Below, piece by piece: positions 27,863 through 38,774 of a DNA stretch of 64,000 nucleotides. The position numbers and the translations under genes were made by a program. The DNA comes from Flavobacterium gyeonganense (GTDB lineage: Bacteria > Bacteroidota > Bacteroidia > Flavobacteriales > Flavobacteriaceae): contig NZ_CP121112.1 of assembly GCF_029625295.1 (NCBI RefSeq), positions 3,410,001 to 3,474,000 on the forward strand, read 5' to 3'. The notes under the pieces were generated by a model that worked only from the letters and a program-made list of their open reading frames with translations, made no database searches and was not told where the DNA came from. Position 1 is the first letter of the stretch. Every line of letters begins with the position of its first letter.

Positions 27863-28537
27863 ATGCGAATTGATATTATTACGATTTTGCCGGAATTATT
27901 AAAAAGCCCTTTTGAGGCTTCGATTATGAAACGTGCCATTGATAAAGGTCTGGTCGAAGTTCATTTTCATAATTTACGCGATTATACTACCAATAAACAA
28001 AAAAGTGTTGATGATTATCCTTTTGGAGGAGGAGCAGGAATGGTAATGACCGTTCAGCCTATTGATGACTGCATTACACACTTGAAAAGCCAGCGCGAAT
28101 ACGACGAAATCATTTATATGTCTCCGGATGGAGAAACACTGAATCAGAAAATGGCTAATACCATGTCGATGTATGAGAATATTATTATTTTATGCGGACA
28201 TTATAAAGGTGTAGACCAGCGTGTTCGCGATCATTTTATTACCAAAGAGATTTCAATTGGTGATTATGTTTTATCTGGGGGTGAATTAGGTGCTTTAGTG
28301 TTATCAGATGCATTAATCAGATTGATACCTGGGGTTTTAAGTGACGAAACTTCGGCATTGACTGATAGTTTTCAGGATAATCTGCTTTCTGGTCCTATAT
28401 ACACAAGGCCTGCAGATTATAAAGGCTGGAAAGTGCCGGAAGTTTTAACCAGCGGTCATGCTGCCAAAATTGATAAATGGCGCGAAGACATGGCATATGA
28501 ACATACAAAAAACAGACGTCCGGATTTGCTGGAATAA
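27863..28537 (+). CDS. trmD: tRNA (guanine-N1-)-methyltransferase
   Basis: Methylates G37 of tRNAs next to the anticodon using SAM, preventing +1 frameshifting. The 224 residues match the family. Motifs: [12 protein letters not shown] at the start, [22 protein letters not shown] and [14 protein letters not shown] forming the trefoil-knot SAM site, then a C-terminal helical domain ([18 protein letters not shown]). rplS follows 175 bases downstream with its own promoter; the trmD-rplS order is conserved in many bacteria. Confidence 0.96.
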   Translation: MRIDIITILPELLKSPFEASIMKRAIDKGLVEVHFHNLRDYTTNKQKSVDDYPFGGGAGMVMTVQPIDDCITHLKSQREYDEIIYMSPDGETLNQKMANTMSMYENIIILCGHYKGVDQRVRDHFITKEISIGDYVLSGGELGALVLSDALIRLIPGVLSDETSALTDSFQDNLLSGPIYTRPADYKGWKVPEVLTSGHAAKIDKWREDMAYEHTKNRRPDLLE

Positions 28538-28608
28538 ATTCGGAATTTTTAAAATTCCAAATCCCAATTAATCAGTTAGTTGAAAAATGGAATTTGGAGT
28601 TTGTTTTG

Positions 28609-28639
28609 TTTGGAATTTTATTTTTTTTATCTACATTTG
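28609..28639 (+). promoter_or_regulatory. complete Bacteroidota promoter of rplS
   Basis: -33 TTTG at 28609-28612 and -7 TACATTTG at 28632-28639 with a 19-base spacer. The leader to the ATG at 28713 is about 65 bases, long enough for autogenous control. Confidence 0.75.
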
Positions 28640-28712
28640 CACCCGAATTAGACCAACCTCTGGCGAAATCCGTGTATGTTGCTTTATTATAAAAACCATA
28701 ATTTAAATTATC

Positions 28713-29063
28713 ATGGCAGATTTATTAAAATTCGTTCAAAACGAATTCGTTGCTAAAAAAGATTTCCCTGACTTCGGAGCTGGAGATACTATCACAGTTT
28801 TCTACGAAATTAAAGAGGGTGAAAAAACAAGAACTCAGTTTTTTAAAGGAGTTGTTATTCAAAGAAGAGGTTCTGGTAACACAGAAACTTTTACTATTCG
28901 TAAAATGTCTGGATCAGTTGGTGTTGAGCGTATCTTCCCTGTAAACCTGCCAGCTTTACAAAAAATTGAAATCAACAAGAAAGGTGCTGTACGTAGAGCA
29001 AGAATTTTCTACTTCAGAGATCTTACTGGTAAAAAAGCTAAGATTAAAGATAAAAGAAGATAA
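28713..29063 (+). CDS. rplS: 50S ribosomal protein L19
   Basis: Protein at the interface of the 30S and 50S subunits. 116 residues, full length. Family motifs: FGAGDTITVFYEIKEGEKTR, QFFKGVVIQRRG, FTIRKMSGSVGVERIFP and the basic C-terminal KKGAVRRARIFYFRDLTGK. Near-perfect terminator hairpin 20 bases downstream. Confidence 0.98.
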   Translation: MADLLKFVQNEFVAKKDFPDFGAGDTITVFYEIKEGEKTRTQFFKGVVIQRRGSGNTETFTIRKMSGSVGVERIFPVNLPALQKIEINKKGAVRRARIFYFRDLTGKKAKIKDKRR

Positions 29064-29082
29064 TCATTTATCTCTTTGTTAT

Positions 29083-29122
29083 AAAAAACTCGTTTCAGGC
29101 AATCTGAAACGAGTTTTTTTTT
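29083..29122 (+). terminator. rho-independent terminator of rplS
   Basis: Perfect stem AACTCGTTTCAG / CTGAAACGAGTT, five-base loop GCAAT, followed by a run of T. Confidence 0.93.
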
Positions 29123-29261
29123 AGGGCTATTTTTTGAAATACCAAAAACATAATTTTTTATTGTAAAAATCATTGATTTAATAATTTAAAGTCTGCGAAA
29201 TAGTAATCTGTTAATTTCAGGATTTCTGCTCAAAACTACACCGTTTTCGCAGTGTTTTTAC

Positions 29262-29269
29262 TATATTTG
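29262..29269 (+). promoter_or_regulatory. -7 promoter element of icd
   Basis: TATATTTG, 69 bases before the icd ATG at 29339. No exact TTTG at the expected -33 spacing. Confidence 0.5.
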
Positions 29270-29284
29270 CTCCGCTCATTTTGA

Positions 29285-31561
<2,277 letters not shown>

Positions 31562-31587
31562 TTAAAGCAATCTTATTTATATATTAG

Positions 31588-31620
31588 AAAAAGACAATCA
31601 GAAATGGTTGTCTTTTTTTT
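31588..31620 (+). terminator. rho-independent terminator of icd
   Basis: Stem AAAGACAA / TTGTCTTT with a 10-base loop and long T-run. The following 230 bases up to the aldo/keto reductase hold only AT-rich DNA, with a near-promoter TAATTTGC at about 31769. Confidence 0.82.
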
Positions 31621-31849
31621 GTCTTAATTAAAAACAAAAATGAATTAGCTACAGCTAATGATTTCTAGTTAAGGTTCTTTTCATTTAGTAAATTATTCAA
31701 AAGCAAAACTGAAATATCTCCTATCGAATTTAGGCAATCGTTTAATTAAATTACAGATTACCTATCCGTAATTTGCATACAATATTCATTATTTTACATA
31801 CATGAGATTCCTGATTTCTCTTCAACTTTGTACTATTAAAATCAATATT

Positions 31850-32863
31850 ATGAATAAGAATTTGAATCAGGTAAAATTAGGAAGTCAGGGTTTAATCATC
31901 CCGAATGTAGGTTTAGGTTGCATGGGAATGACAGGTTTTGGAGATGCAGATATGTATGGTAAAACCGATGAGAAAGAAGCCATCGCAACTATTCATCGCT
32001 CTTTGGAATTGGGTGGAAATTTCCTCGATACGGCCGATTTGTATGGTCCTTTTAAAAATGAGCAACTCATTGCAAAAGCCATCGAAGGAAATCGTGACCA
32101 ATATACTATCGCTACAAAATTCGGTTGGGAAATTGATGATAAGGAGCAGGTAACGTGGAAAATAAATGGAAAGAAAGATTATGTAAAAAAATCAGTAGAA
32201 CGTTCCCTTAAAAATCTAAAAACGGATTACATTGATCTTTATTTTATGCATCGTCTCGATAAAAACACACCTATTGAAGAAACTGTTGAAGCGATGTCCG
32301 ACCTGGTAAAAGAGGGGAAAATTCGTTACATCGGATTATCCGAAGTCTCGTCGGAAACAGTAAAAAGAGCTCACGCTGTTCATCCTATAACAGCTGTTCA
32401 GAGTGAATATTCTTTGTTTGAAAGAACGGTTGAGGAAAAAGGTGTTATCAAAACTTTGAATGAGCTGGGAATTGGTTTTGTCGCTTATTCACCTTTAGGA
32501 AGAGGGTTTTTGTCCGGGCAAATCCGCACAATCGATGATTTGCCCGAAAATGATTTTCGAAGAGGAATTCCGCGTTTCCAGGAAAAGTACTTCTATAAAA
32601 ACATTGAACTCGTAGAAGCGGTAGAAAAATTAGCTAGAGAAAAAAACATCACCTCTTCTCAATTAGCTTTGGCGTGGATTATCAGCAAAGGAATAGTGCC
32701 AATTCCAGGAACGAAACGCAGAAAATATGTTGAACAAAATATAGAAGCAAGTAAAATCGTATTGAGCGAATCTGGATTACAAAAACTGGAAAACATCGTA
32801 CCTTTAGGAACTGATACCGGTGCGCCTTATGATGAATTCAGTATGGGACTTTTAGATTATTAA
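31850..32863 (+). CDS. aldo/keto reductase
   Basis: NADPH-dependent reductase of carbonyl compounds, TIM-barrel fold. 337 residues from ATG 31850; the frame is open 16 codons upstream, but family proteins begin near KLGSQGLIIPNVGLGCMGMT. Catalytic tetrad visible: Asp and Tyr in FLDTADLYGP, Lys in ATKFGWE and His in YFMHRLD. The NADP-binding end is WIISKGIVPIPGTKR. An AraC regulator starts 16 bases downstream, a frequent pairing in Flavobacterium. Physiological substrate unknown. Confidence 0.93.
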   Translation: MNKNLNQVKLGSQGLIIPNVGLGCMGMTGFGDADMYGKTDEKEAIATIHRSLELGGNFLDTADLYGPFKNEQLIAKAIEGNRDQYTIATKFGWEIDDKEQVTWKINGKKDYVKKSVERSLKNLKTDYIDLYFMHRLDKNTPIEETVEAMSDLVKEGKIRYIGLSEVSSETVKRAHAVHPITAVQSEYSLFERTVEEKGVIKTLNELGIGFVAYSPLGRGFLSGQIRTIDDLPENDFRRGIPRFQEKYFYKNIELVEAVEKLAREKNITSSQLALAWIISKGIVPIPGTKRRKYVEQNIEASKIVLSESGLQKLENIVPLGTDTGAPYDEFSMGLLDY

Positions 32864-32879
32864 TTTTAAATTTACAGTG

Positions 32880-33776
32880 ATGAATACAATTGCCTCCATT
32901 TCACAATTTCATCGATTACTGTCGCTTCCTGAGCCGAAACATCCTTTGGTGAGTGTTATTAATTTGTCTGAAAGTATTTTTCTTGAAGATGAGATTTGGA
33001 AAGGCTTTGTAAACAGGTTTTACTGTGTAGCACTGAAAAGAAACGCAAAAGTAAAAATAAGGTACGGACAAAAGCATTATGACTACGATAAAGGTGTTTT
33101 GAGTTTTACAGCACCAAATCAGGTTCAGTATCTTGACCTGCAAAATATGCAATGTGATTCCGCTGGCTATTTATTGATTTTTCATGAAGAATTTTTACTG
33201 AAACACTCTTTGGTAAATACTATTTCTTCATACGGATTTTTCTCATATGCCGTGAATGAAGCTTTGCATTTATCCGAAGATGAAGAAAATAATCTCCTTG
33301 AAATACTTCAAAAAATAGATAAAGAATGTCAGCATATCGACCAGCATACTCAGGAAATTATTTTGTCTCAGATTGAATTGTTGTTAAACTATTCCAAACG
33401 TTTTTACGAAAGACAATTCATTACCCGAAAAAGTGGAAGTCATCAGCTTCTGACCAAATTTGAAACGTATCTGAATGATTATTTTGAAAATTCATCATCT
33501 GTAAAAGGACTTTTAACCGTTCACCAAATTGCTGAAGCGATGAATATCTCTCCTAATTATCTGAGTGACCTTTTGAGAATCCAAACCGGACAAAACACAC
33601 AGCAACATATACATGAAAAGCTCATCAGCAAAGCGAAAGAGAAACTTTCGATAACTGAACTTTCGATAAGCGAAATTGCTTATCAACTTGGATTTGAACA
33701 TTCGCAATCATTCAGTACTTTATTCAAGAAGAAAACAAAATTGTCTCCGTTAGAATTTAGACAGTCGTTTAATTAA
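32880..33776 (+). CDS. AraC-family transcriptional regulator
   Basis: A 298-residue regulator. The N-terminal part (1-180) is a cupin-like sensing domain (AKVKIRYGQKHYDYDKGVLSF). The C-terminal 100 residues contain two helix-turn-helix units: VHQIAEAMNISPNYLSDLL and ISEIAYQLGFEHSQSFSTLF, the latter being the AraC signature, followed by KKKTKLSPLEFRQS. Start taken at ATG 32880 rather than the GTG just before it. Cotranscribed with the aldo/keto reductase, which it may control. A terminator at 33799 ends the unit. Confidence 0.94.
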   Translation: MNTIASISQFHRLLSLPEPKHPLVSVINLSESIFLEDEIWKGFVNRFYCVALKRNAKVKIRYGQKHYDYDKGVLSFTAPNQVQYLDLQNMQCDSAGYLLIFHEEFLLKHSLVNTISSYGFFSYAVNEALHLSEDEENNLLEILQKIDKECQHIDQHTQEIILSQIELLLNYSKRFYERQFITRKSGSHQLLTKFETYLNDYFENSSSVKGLLTVHQIAEAMNISPNYLSDLLRIQTGQNTQQHIHEKLISKAKEKLSITELSISEIAYQLGFEHSQSFSTLFKKKTKLSPLEFRQSFN

Positions 33777-33798
33777 ACATTTATCTCTTTTCATTTTT

Positions 33799-33829
33799 AA
33801 AATAATCCATTTTAAATGGATTATTTTTT
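33799..33829 (+). terminator. rho-independent terminator after the AraC gene
   Basis: Stem AAAATAATCCAT / ATGGATTATTTT with a five-base loop, followed by T residues. Confidence 0.85.
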
Positions 33830-33859
33830 ATAAATAAGCGAACATTCATTTATATTTAA

Positions 33860-33867
33860 TATATTTG
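33860..33867 (+). promoter_or_regulatory. -7 promoter element of the TetR gene
   Basis: TATATTTG, 20 bases before the ATG. GAACATTCATT lies just upstream (from about 33840) and could be a TetR operator half-site. Confidence 0.5.
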
Positions 33868-33887
33868 TTTTAAATAAAATTATAATA

Positions 33888-34477
33888 ATGCGGACAAGAG
33901 ATGTTAATAAGGAAGAAATAGTCAAACAGAAGGCTATTGAGATGCTTGTCAAATATGGTGTTGAAGGTTTTGGAATGAATAGACTGGCAAAAGAAAGCGG
34001 TGTTTCTGTAGCAACACTTTATATTTACTATTCTGACAAAGAAGATTTGATCAAAAAAATAGGGTCGGAAATTGGGCAGACTTTTTTCTGTGAAATGGTA
34101 AAAGATTTTTCCCCTACTATGTCTTTTAGGGAAGGTTTAAGAAAGCAGTGGGAAAACAGGGCAAGATTTGCATTAAAAAATCCGTTGAAAGTTGCTTGTT
34201 GGGAAGCCTTAAGCCATTCCAGTTATAGGGATGATATTTTAGAAGAAAGCCTTGCAAATTTTAAAAAAACGATGTGGAGTTTTATTGAAAATGCTTTAGA
34301 AAAAAAGAACTTTTGCCGATTTCCATTGAGGTGTTCTGGAGTGTTGCTTACGGACCTTTATATGCCTTACTTCGATTTGAAAATGAAGGTAAAAGTTTTG
34401 GAGATACGCCTTTTAAACTCACTCAGGAAAAAATGGATGAGGCATTTGAATTAGTATTAAAAGCACTGACACCATAA
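33888..34477 (+). pseudogene. TetR-family regulator with apparent frameshift in an A7 run
   Basis: The N-terminal DNA-binding domain is intact: KQKAIEMLVKYGVEGFGMNR, then LAKESGVSVATLYIYYSDKE, the canonical TetR helix-turn-helix. After LANFKKTMWSFIENALEKK the written frame degrades and ends at 34454. If one A is added to the A7 run at 34300-34306, the C-terminus becomes ELLPISIEVFWSVAYGPLYA, then LLRFENEGKSFG and MDEAFELVLKALTP, ending at 34477, a normal TetR ligand-binding end. The indel may be an artefact. The HMA-like gene and an MFS transporter follow, so it is probably the local repressor of an efflux operon. Confidence 0.82.
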
Positions 34478-34487
34478 ATTAAATACT

Positions 34488-34715
34488 ATGGAAGATATTC
34501 TAAACAACATATTGGTATTCGCAACCAATATAAAAACAGAAAACGACAGGCAAAAAATAAGTTTTGCGTTAGATGAAAATTCAGAGATTCAGGAGTGGAA
34601 TATTGATCTGGAAGATATTGATTGTGTTTTGCGTGTTGTGAGCGAAACATTATCAGAGCGGCAAATTGTCAATATTCTAAACAACCACAATTTCAATTGC
34701 ATACCATTAGAATAA
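34488..34715 (+). CDS. small HMA-like ferredoxin-fold protein lacking the metal CxxC
   Basis: A 75-residue protein. Length and pattern (ILVFATNIKTENDRQKISFA, EIQEWNIDLEDIDCVLRVV, LSERQIVNILNNHNF) follow the beta-alpha-beta-beta-alpha-beta outline of heavy-metal-associated chaperone domains. Where these have a metal-binding CxxC after the first strand, this one has TENDRQ, so it is unlikely to bind copper in the usual way. It lies 10 bases after the repaired TetR stop and 7 bases before the MFS gene, clearly in one operon. Fold assignment by eye, moderate. Confidence 0.65.
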   Translation: MEDILNNILVFATNIKTENDRQKISFALDENSEIQEWNIDLEDIDCVLRVVSETLSERQIVNILNNHNFNCIPLE

Positions 34716-34722
34716 ATTAGAA

Positions 34723-35991
34723 ATGAAGGAAGAAAATCAGGTAATACCTTTTACGGCTTATCAGAAATTTGCAGTTTTTATACTGGCAATTACTCAGTTT
34801 ACAGTAATTCTGGATTTCATGGTAATGTCGCCATTAGGAGATATACTTATGAAATCTCTTGATTTAAAAACGACACGTTTCGGTTTAGTGGTTTCAGCAT
34901 ACGCTTTCAGTGCAGGAATTTCGGGGCTTTTAACGGCAGGTTTTGCAGATAAATTCGATCGAAAAAAATTATTATTATTCTTTTATCTTGGCTTTATTGG
35001 CGGGACAATTTTATGCGGTTTAGTTAATTCTTATCCTTTATTAGTAGCAGCCAGAATTGTTACAGGTTTGTTTGGAGGTGTAATAGGCTCAATTTCTATG
35101 GCTATCGTAGCAGATTTATTTGCTTTACAGCAGCGTGGTCGTGTCATGGGATTTCTTCAAATGGGATTTGGAGCAAGTCAGATTCTGGGCATACCTATAG
35201 GATTGTATCTTGCCAATGCATGGGGCTGGCACGCTCCTTTTTTATGGGTAGCCGGAATGGCAGTAATAATAGCAGTATTGATTGCTGTTAAGTTAAAACC
35301 AATTGATGAGCATCTTAATCTTAAGCAGGATAAATCTGCTTTTATGCATTTAATACACACAATCCGTAGTAAAGAATATAGAATTGGATTTGCAGCTACA
35401 GCCCTGCTTTCGATAGGTGGGTTTATGATGATGCCTTTTGGAAGTGCTTTTGCCATAAACAATTTAAAAATCACTCAGGACGAATTGCCTATTGTATTTA
35501 TGGTTGCAGGTTTGTCTACTTTGGTTATAATGCCGATAATAGGAAAATTGAGTGATAAAATAGATAAATTCAGGATATTTGTTTACGCTTCTGTTTGGAC
35601 AATCGTAATTGTTGGGTTATATACCAATCTTGGTGAAACCCCACTTTGGCTGGTTATAATTTTTAATGTACTTATGATGATGGGCGTAATGAGCCGTATG
35701 GTCCCATCGACAGCTTTAGTTACTTCTATTCCAGGCATGCAGGACAGAGGTGCTTTTATGAGTATCAACTCCTCTTTGCAGCAAATTGCGGGGGGAATAG
35801 CTGCCGCTTTTGCCGGAACTATTGTAGTGCAAAGGGATAAGTTTAGTCTGCTTGAACATTATGATACTTTAGGATACATAATTATTGCAATCTCATTTGT
35901 CACGATATTTCTTTTGTACCGTGTTAGTAAGCTTGTAAAAAAGAATGCTAAAGAAAGTATACAAAATATTCCGGTAATTCAGGAAATGTAG
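34723..35991 (+). CDS. MFS transporter
   Basis: A 422-residue, 12-helix major facilitator. The loop between helices 2 and 3 has GFADKFDRKKLLLF (the GxxxD(R/K)xGR-like motif A), and the antiporter-like motif C region is GFGASQILGIPIGLYL. Helices at about 12-34, 50-70, 80-100 and onward. Cotranscribed with a TetR regulator and a small HMA-like protein, so probably an inducible drug or metabolite exporter; substrate not deducible. Convergent with comM. Confidence 0.9.
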   Translation: MKEENQVIPFTAYQKFAVFILAITQFTVILDFMVMSPLGDILMKSLDLKTTRFGLVVSAYAFSAGISGLLTAGFADKFDRKKLLLFFYLGFIGGTILCGLVNSYPLLVAARIVTGLFGGVIGSISMAIVADLFALQQRGRVMGFLQMGFGASQILGIPIGLYLANAWGWHAPFLWVAGMAVIIAVLIAVKLKPIDEHLNLKQDKSAFMHLIHTIRSKEYRIGFAATALLSIGGFMMMPFGSAFAINNLKITQDELPIVFMVAGLSTLVIMPIIGKLSDKIDKFRIFVYASVWTIVIVGLYTNLGETPLWLVIIFNVLMMMGVMSRMVPSTALVTSIPGMQDRGAFMSINSSLQQIAGGIAAAFAGTIVVQRDKFSLLEHYDTLGYIIIAISFVTIFLLYRVSKLVKKNAKESIQNIPVIQEM

Positions 35992-36011
35992 ATTCAAAAA
36001 TGATTATATGC

Positions 36012-36040
36012 AAGACAGCTTTTTAAAGCTGTCTTTTTTT
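36012..36040 (+). terminator. rho-independent terminator of the MFS operon
   Basis: Stem AAGACAGCTTT / AAAGCTGTCTT with a two-base loop and T-run, lying just before the comM stop on the other strand. Confidence 0.85.
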
Positions 36041-37574
36041 ATCCCAACCACCCATCACGATCGAGACTTCGATACTGAATTGCTTCAGCAATATGCGATG
36101 AAGCTATTTGAGGAGCAGCATCTAAATCGGCAATGGTTCTTGCAACTTTCAAAATGCGGTCGTAAGCCCTTGCTGAAAGATTCAGCCGCTCCATGGCGGT
36201 TTTCAATAATTCTTTTGATTGCTCGTCAAGGACGCAATACTCCCTAATTAATTTACTGCTCATTTGTGCATTATAATGAATATTTGCCAATTCTTCAAAG
36301 CGGACAGACTGTACTTCACGTGCAGAAGTCACTCTTTGTCTAATGGAAGCACTGCTCTCTGCTTTATTATCATCTGATAATTTCTCGAAAGGTACTGGTG
36401 TTACTTCTATATGAATATCGATCCGGTCTAATAAAGGTCCGGAAATTTTACTCATGTAACGCTGCATTTCATGTGGGGAAGAAGTATTGGGTATTGATGG
36501 ATCGTTAAAAAAACCACTTGGACTTGGATTCATACTTGCCACGAGCATAAAAGAAGAGGGATAGGTTACTGTAAATTTTGCTCTTGAAATCGTAACTTCC
36601 CTGTCTTCTAAAGGCTGACGCATTACCTCCAATACATCTCTTTTAAATTCCGGCAATTCATCCAGAAATAAGACTCCGTTATGCGCCATTGAGATTTCTC
36701 CCGGCTGAGGATAACTTCCCCCGCCAACCAGTGCTACATTCGAAATAGTATGATGCGGACTGCGAAATGGTCTTTGGTTCATTAATCCAACTTCTTTTAA
36801 TTTACCAGCAACGCTATGAATTTTTGTCGTTTCTAACGCTTCCCTCAAAGTCATTGGAGGTAAAATACTTGGCAGACGTTTCGCCAACATCGTTTTTCCT
36901 GCTCCCGGAGGTCCAATCAGAATGATATTATGTCCTCCGGCAGCTGCAATTTCCATACAGCGTTTAATACTTTCCTGGCCTCTAACATCTGAAAAATCAA
37001 ACTCAGGAAAATCTAAGGTTTTGTAGAATTCTGCGCGGGTATCAATAATTGTAGGTTCTAAAGTTCCTTTTCCTTCAAAGAAATCAATAACTTCCTGAAC
37101 ATTTTCTACTCCGTAAACATCAAGCCCTGCGACAATAGCAGCTTCTTTTACATTTTGCTTTGGAAGAAAAAAACCTTTATAACCTTCTTCTTTTGCTTTA
37201 ATGGCTATAGACAATGCGCCATTTATAGATTGTAAACTTCCATCCAGTGAAAGCTCGCCCATGATGATATAGCGATCAATTTCTGCAGCCTTTATCTGGT
37301 CTGAAGCTACTAAAATTCCAATAGCTAAAGTTAAATCATAAGCAGAACCTTCTTTGCGCAAATCGGCAGGTGCCATATTTATGGTAATCTTTTTGCCTGG
37401 CATAGTATAGCCATTATTTTTAAGAGCTGCAGCTATGCGATAACTGCTTTCTTTTATTGCATTGTCAGGCAAGCCTACCAAATGATAACCAATTCCTTTG
37501 TCCATATTGACTTCTACCGTTATAGTAGTAGCTTCAACTCCAAAAACTGCGCTTCCAAAAACTTTAATGAGCAT
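36039..37574 (-). CDS. comM: YifB/ComM family Mg chelatase-like AAA ATPase
   Basis: A 511-residue AAA+ protein. The N-terminal Lon-like domain (1-170) begins MLIKVFGSAVFGVEATTITV. Then come Walker A GPPGAGKTMLAKRLPSIL near residue 217, Walker B GVLFLDELPEF near 295, and a C-terminal Mg-chelatase domain ending HIAEAIQYRSLDRDGWLG. ComM is a hexameric helicase that promotes branch migration during natural transformation in Gram-negative species; in Flavobacterium the role is inferred. Single gene, converging on the MFS terminator. Confidence 0.95.
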   Translation of the reverse strand: MLIKVFGSAVFGVEATTITVEVNMDKGIGYHLVGLPDNAIKESSYRIAAALKNNGYTMPGKKITINMAPADLRKEGSAYDLTLAIGILVASDQIKAAEIDRYIIMGELSLDGSLQSINGALSIAIKAKEEGYKGFFLPKQNVKEAAIVAGLDVYGVENVQEVIDFFEGKGTLEPTIIDTRAEFYKTLDFPEFDFSDVRGQESIKRCMEIAAAGGHNIILIGPPGAGKTMLAKRLPSILPPMTLREALETTKIHSVAGKLKEVGLMNQRPFRSPHHTISNVALVGGGSYPQPGEISMAHNGVLFLDELPEFKRDVLEVMRQPLEDREVTISRAKFTVTYPSSFMLVASMNPSPSGFFNDPSIPNTSSPHEMQRYMSKISGPLLDRIDIHIEVTPVPFEKLSDDNKAESSASIRQRVTSAREVQSVRFEELANIHYNAQMSSKLIREYCVLDEQSKELLKTAMERLNLSARAYDRILKVARTIADLDAAPQIASSHIAEAIQYRSLDRDGWLG

Positions 37575-37671
37575 ACTTGTTTATTTTTTGTAAATATTTT
37601 TTTATTTTTAAGCAAAATAAGTAAATATTTTAATAAACAAAGTATTACAATATGTGTTTTTTTCTTTAAAT

Positions 37672-38637
37672 TTAATAAAATTCTAAACCAATCTGATTTT
37701 TTACTTCTTCGACAATTTTGCTTAGATCCAAACAATTTTGATGCGACCAGAGCTTACTTTCAATTTGATTATTCTTAATACAGGTATGGCATTCTATAGC
37801 TTCATGCGCAAAACCTTTTCCGATATTAAGTACACTAAATTTTTCTTCCTGCTCGTCTTTAATAATAGAATACCCTTCTGTCATGAACCATGGTGAATTA
37901 ATGTCAATTCTTCCCTGAGTGCCGCTTATTGTGGCTTTCATGTCAGAAGCAGAAACCAAACCTGCGTGTAAAACAGACTGAGCCGACTCATATTGTAAAA
38001 TCATAGTAGTCTGCAAATCGACTCCTGTTGTATGAAAAATTGATTTTGCTATAATTTCTTCCGGAATTCCGAGTATGATATAAGACAGAAATAGGGGATA
38101 CACGCCGATGTCATAAAGTGCACCGCCACCTAATTTTTTGTCTGTCAGCCTAGTTCCTAATTCTTTATTATAATAAGCAAAATCAGCTTTAAGGTATTTA
38201 ACTGATCCTATTTCGCCATTTTTTACTTTTGACAAAAGTTCCTGAATGGATGGAATAAATCGCGTCCAAAAAGCTTCCATGAAAAATTTATTGTACTTTT
38301 TTGAGGCATCAGTCATTTGTACCGCATCTTGGTAGGATAAAGACAAAGGCTTTTCGCATAATACATGTTTGCCGTTTTCCATTGCGCGGATTGATAATTC
38401 GGCATGTGAATCGTGAGGTGTTGCTATATAAACAATATCAACGTTGTCGTCTAAAAACAGGTCATTATATGATCCATAAAATGTATCGCAATCATGCTTT
38501 TTGGCAAATTCGCCGGCCTTACCGATGTCTCTTGAAGCTACGGCAACTAGTTCAGCTTCATTTATTAATTGTAAATCAGCAGCAAATTGGCCTGCAATGT
38601 TTCCTAGTCCAATTATTCCCCATTTTATTTTATTCAT
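37672..38637 (-). CDS. Gfo/Idh/MocA-family oxidoreductase
   Basis: A 321-residue NAD(P)-dependent oxidoreductase, likely acting on a sugar or cyclitol derivative. The N-terminal Rossmann fold shows WGIIGLGNIAGQFAADL, then VDIVYIATPHDSHAEL and the family's EKP motif in HVLCEKPLSLSYQDAV. The substrate domain includes ADFAYYNKELGTRLTDKKLG and GGGALYDIGVYPLFLS with a probable catalytic region. Cytoplasmic, monocistronic and divergent from the amidohydrolase genes. Exact substrate unknown. Confidence 0.92.
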   Translation of the reverse strand: MNKIKWGIIGLGNIAGQFAADLQLINEAELVAVASRDIGKAGEFAKKHDCDTFYGSYNDLFLDDNVDIVYIATPHDSHAELSIRAMENGKHVLCEKPLSLSYQDAVQMTDASKKYNKFFMEAFWTRFIPSIQELLSKVKNGEIGSVKYLKADFAYYNKELGTRLTDKKLGGGALYDIGVYPLFLSYIILGIPEEIIAKSIFHTTGVDLQTTMILQYESAQSVLHAGLVSASDMKATISGTQGRIDINSPWFMTEGYSIIKDEQEEKFSVLNIGKGFAHEAIECHTCIKNNQIESKLWSHQNCLDLSKIVEEVKNQIGLEFY

Positions 38638-38774
38638 TTTTATCTATCTAAACAGGCCATATTACTAGAACCTAAGAGTTATTGGATTAAAGATAAGATT
38701 TATATTAAGTAGGAAAAATAAAAGTTGTAGGATTATATATATTTTATATTTTTATAACAAATATATACTTGTAA

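Noticed and set aside
36008..36247. 79-codon plus-strand frame at the end of comM
   Set aside because: It is antisense to the well-supported comM coding region and overlaps a terminator.
38301..38651. 116-codon plus-strand frame
   Set aside because: Antisense to the Gfo/Idh/MocA gene; rich in Arg/His/Cys, typical of a shadow frame.
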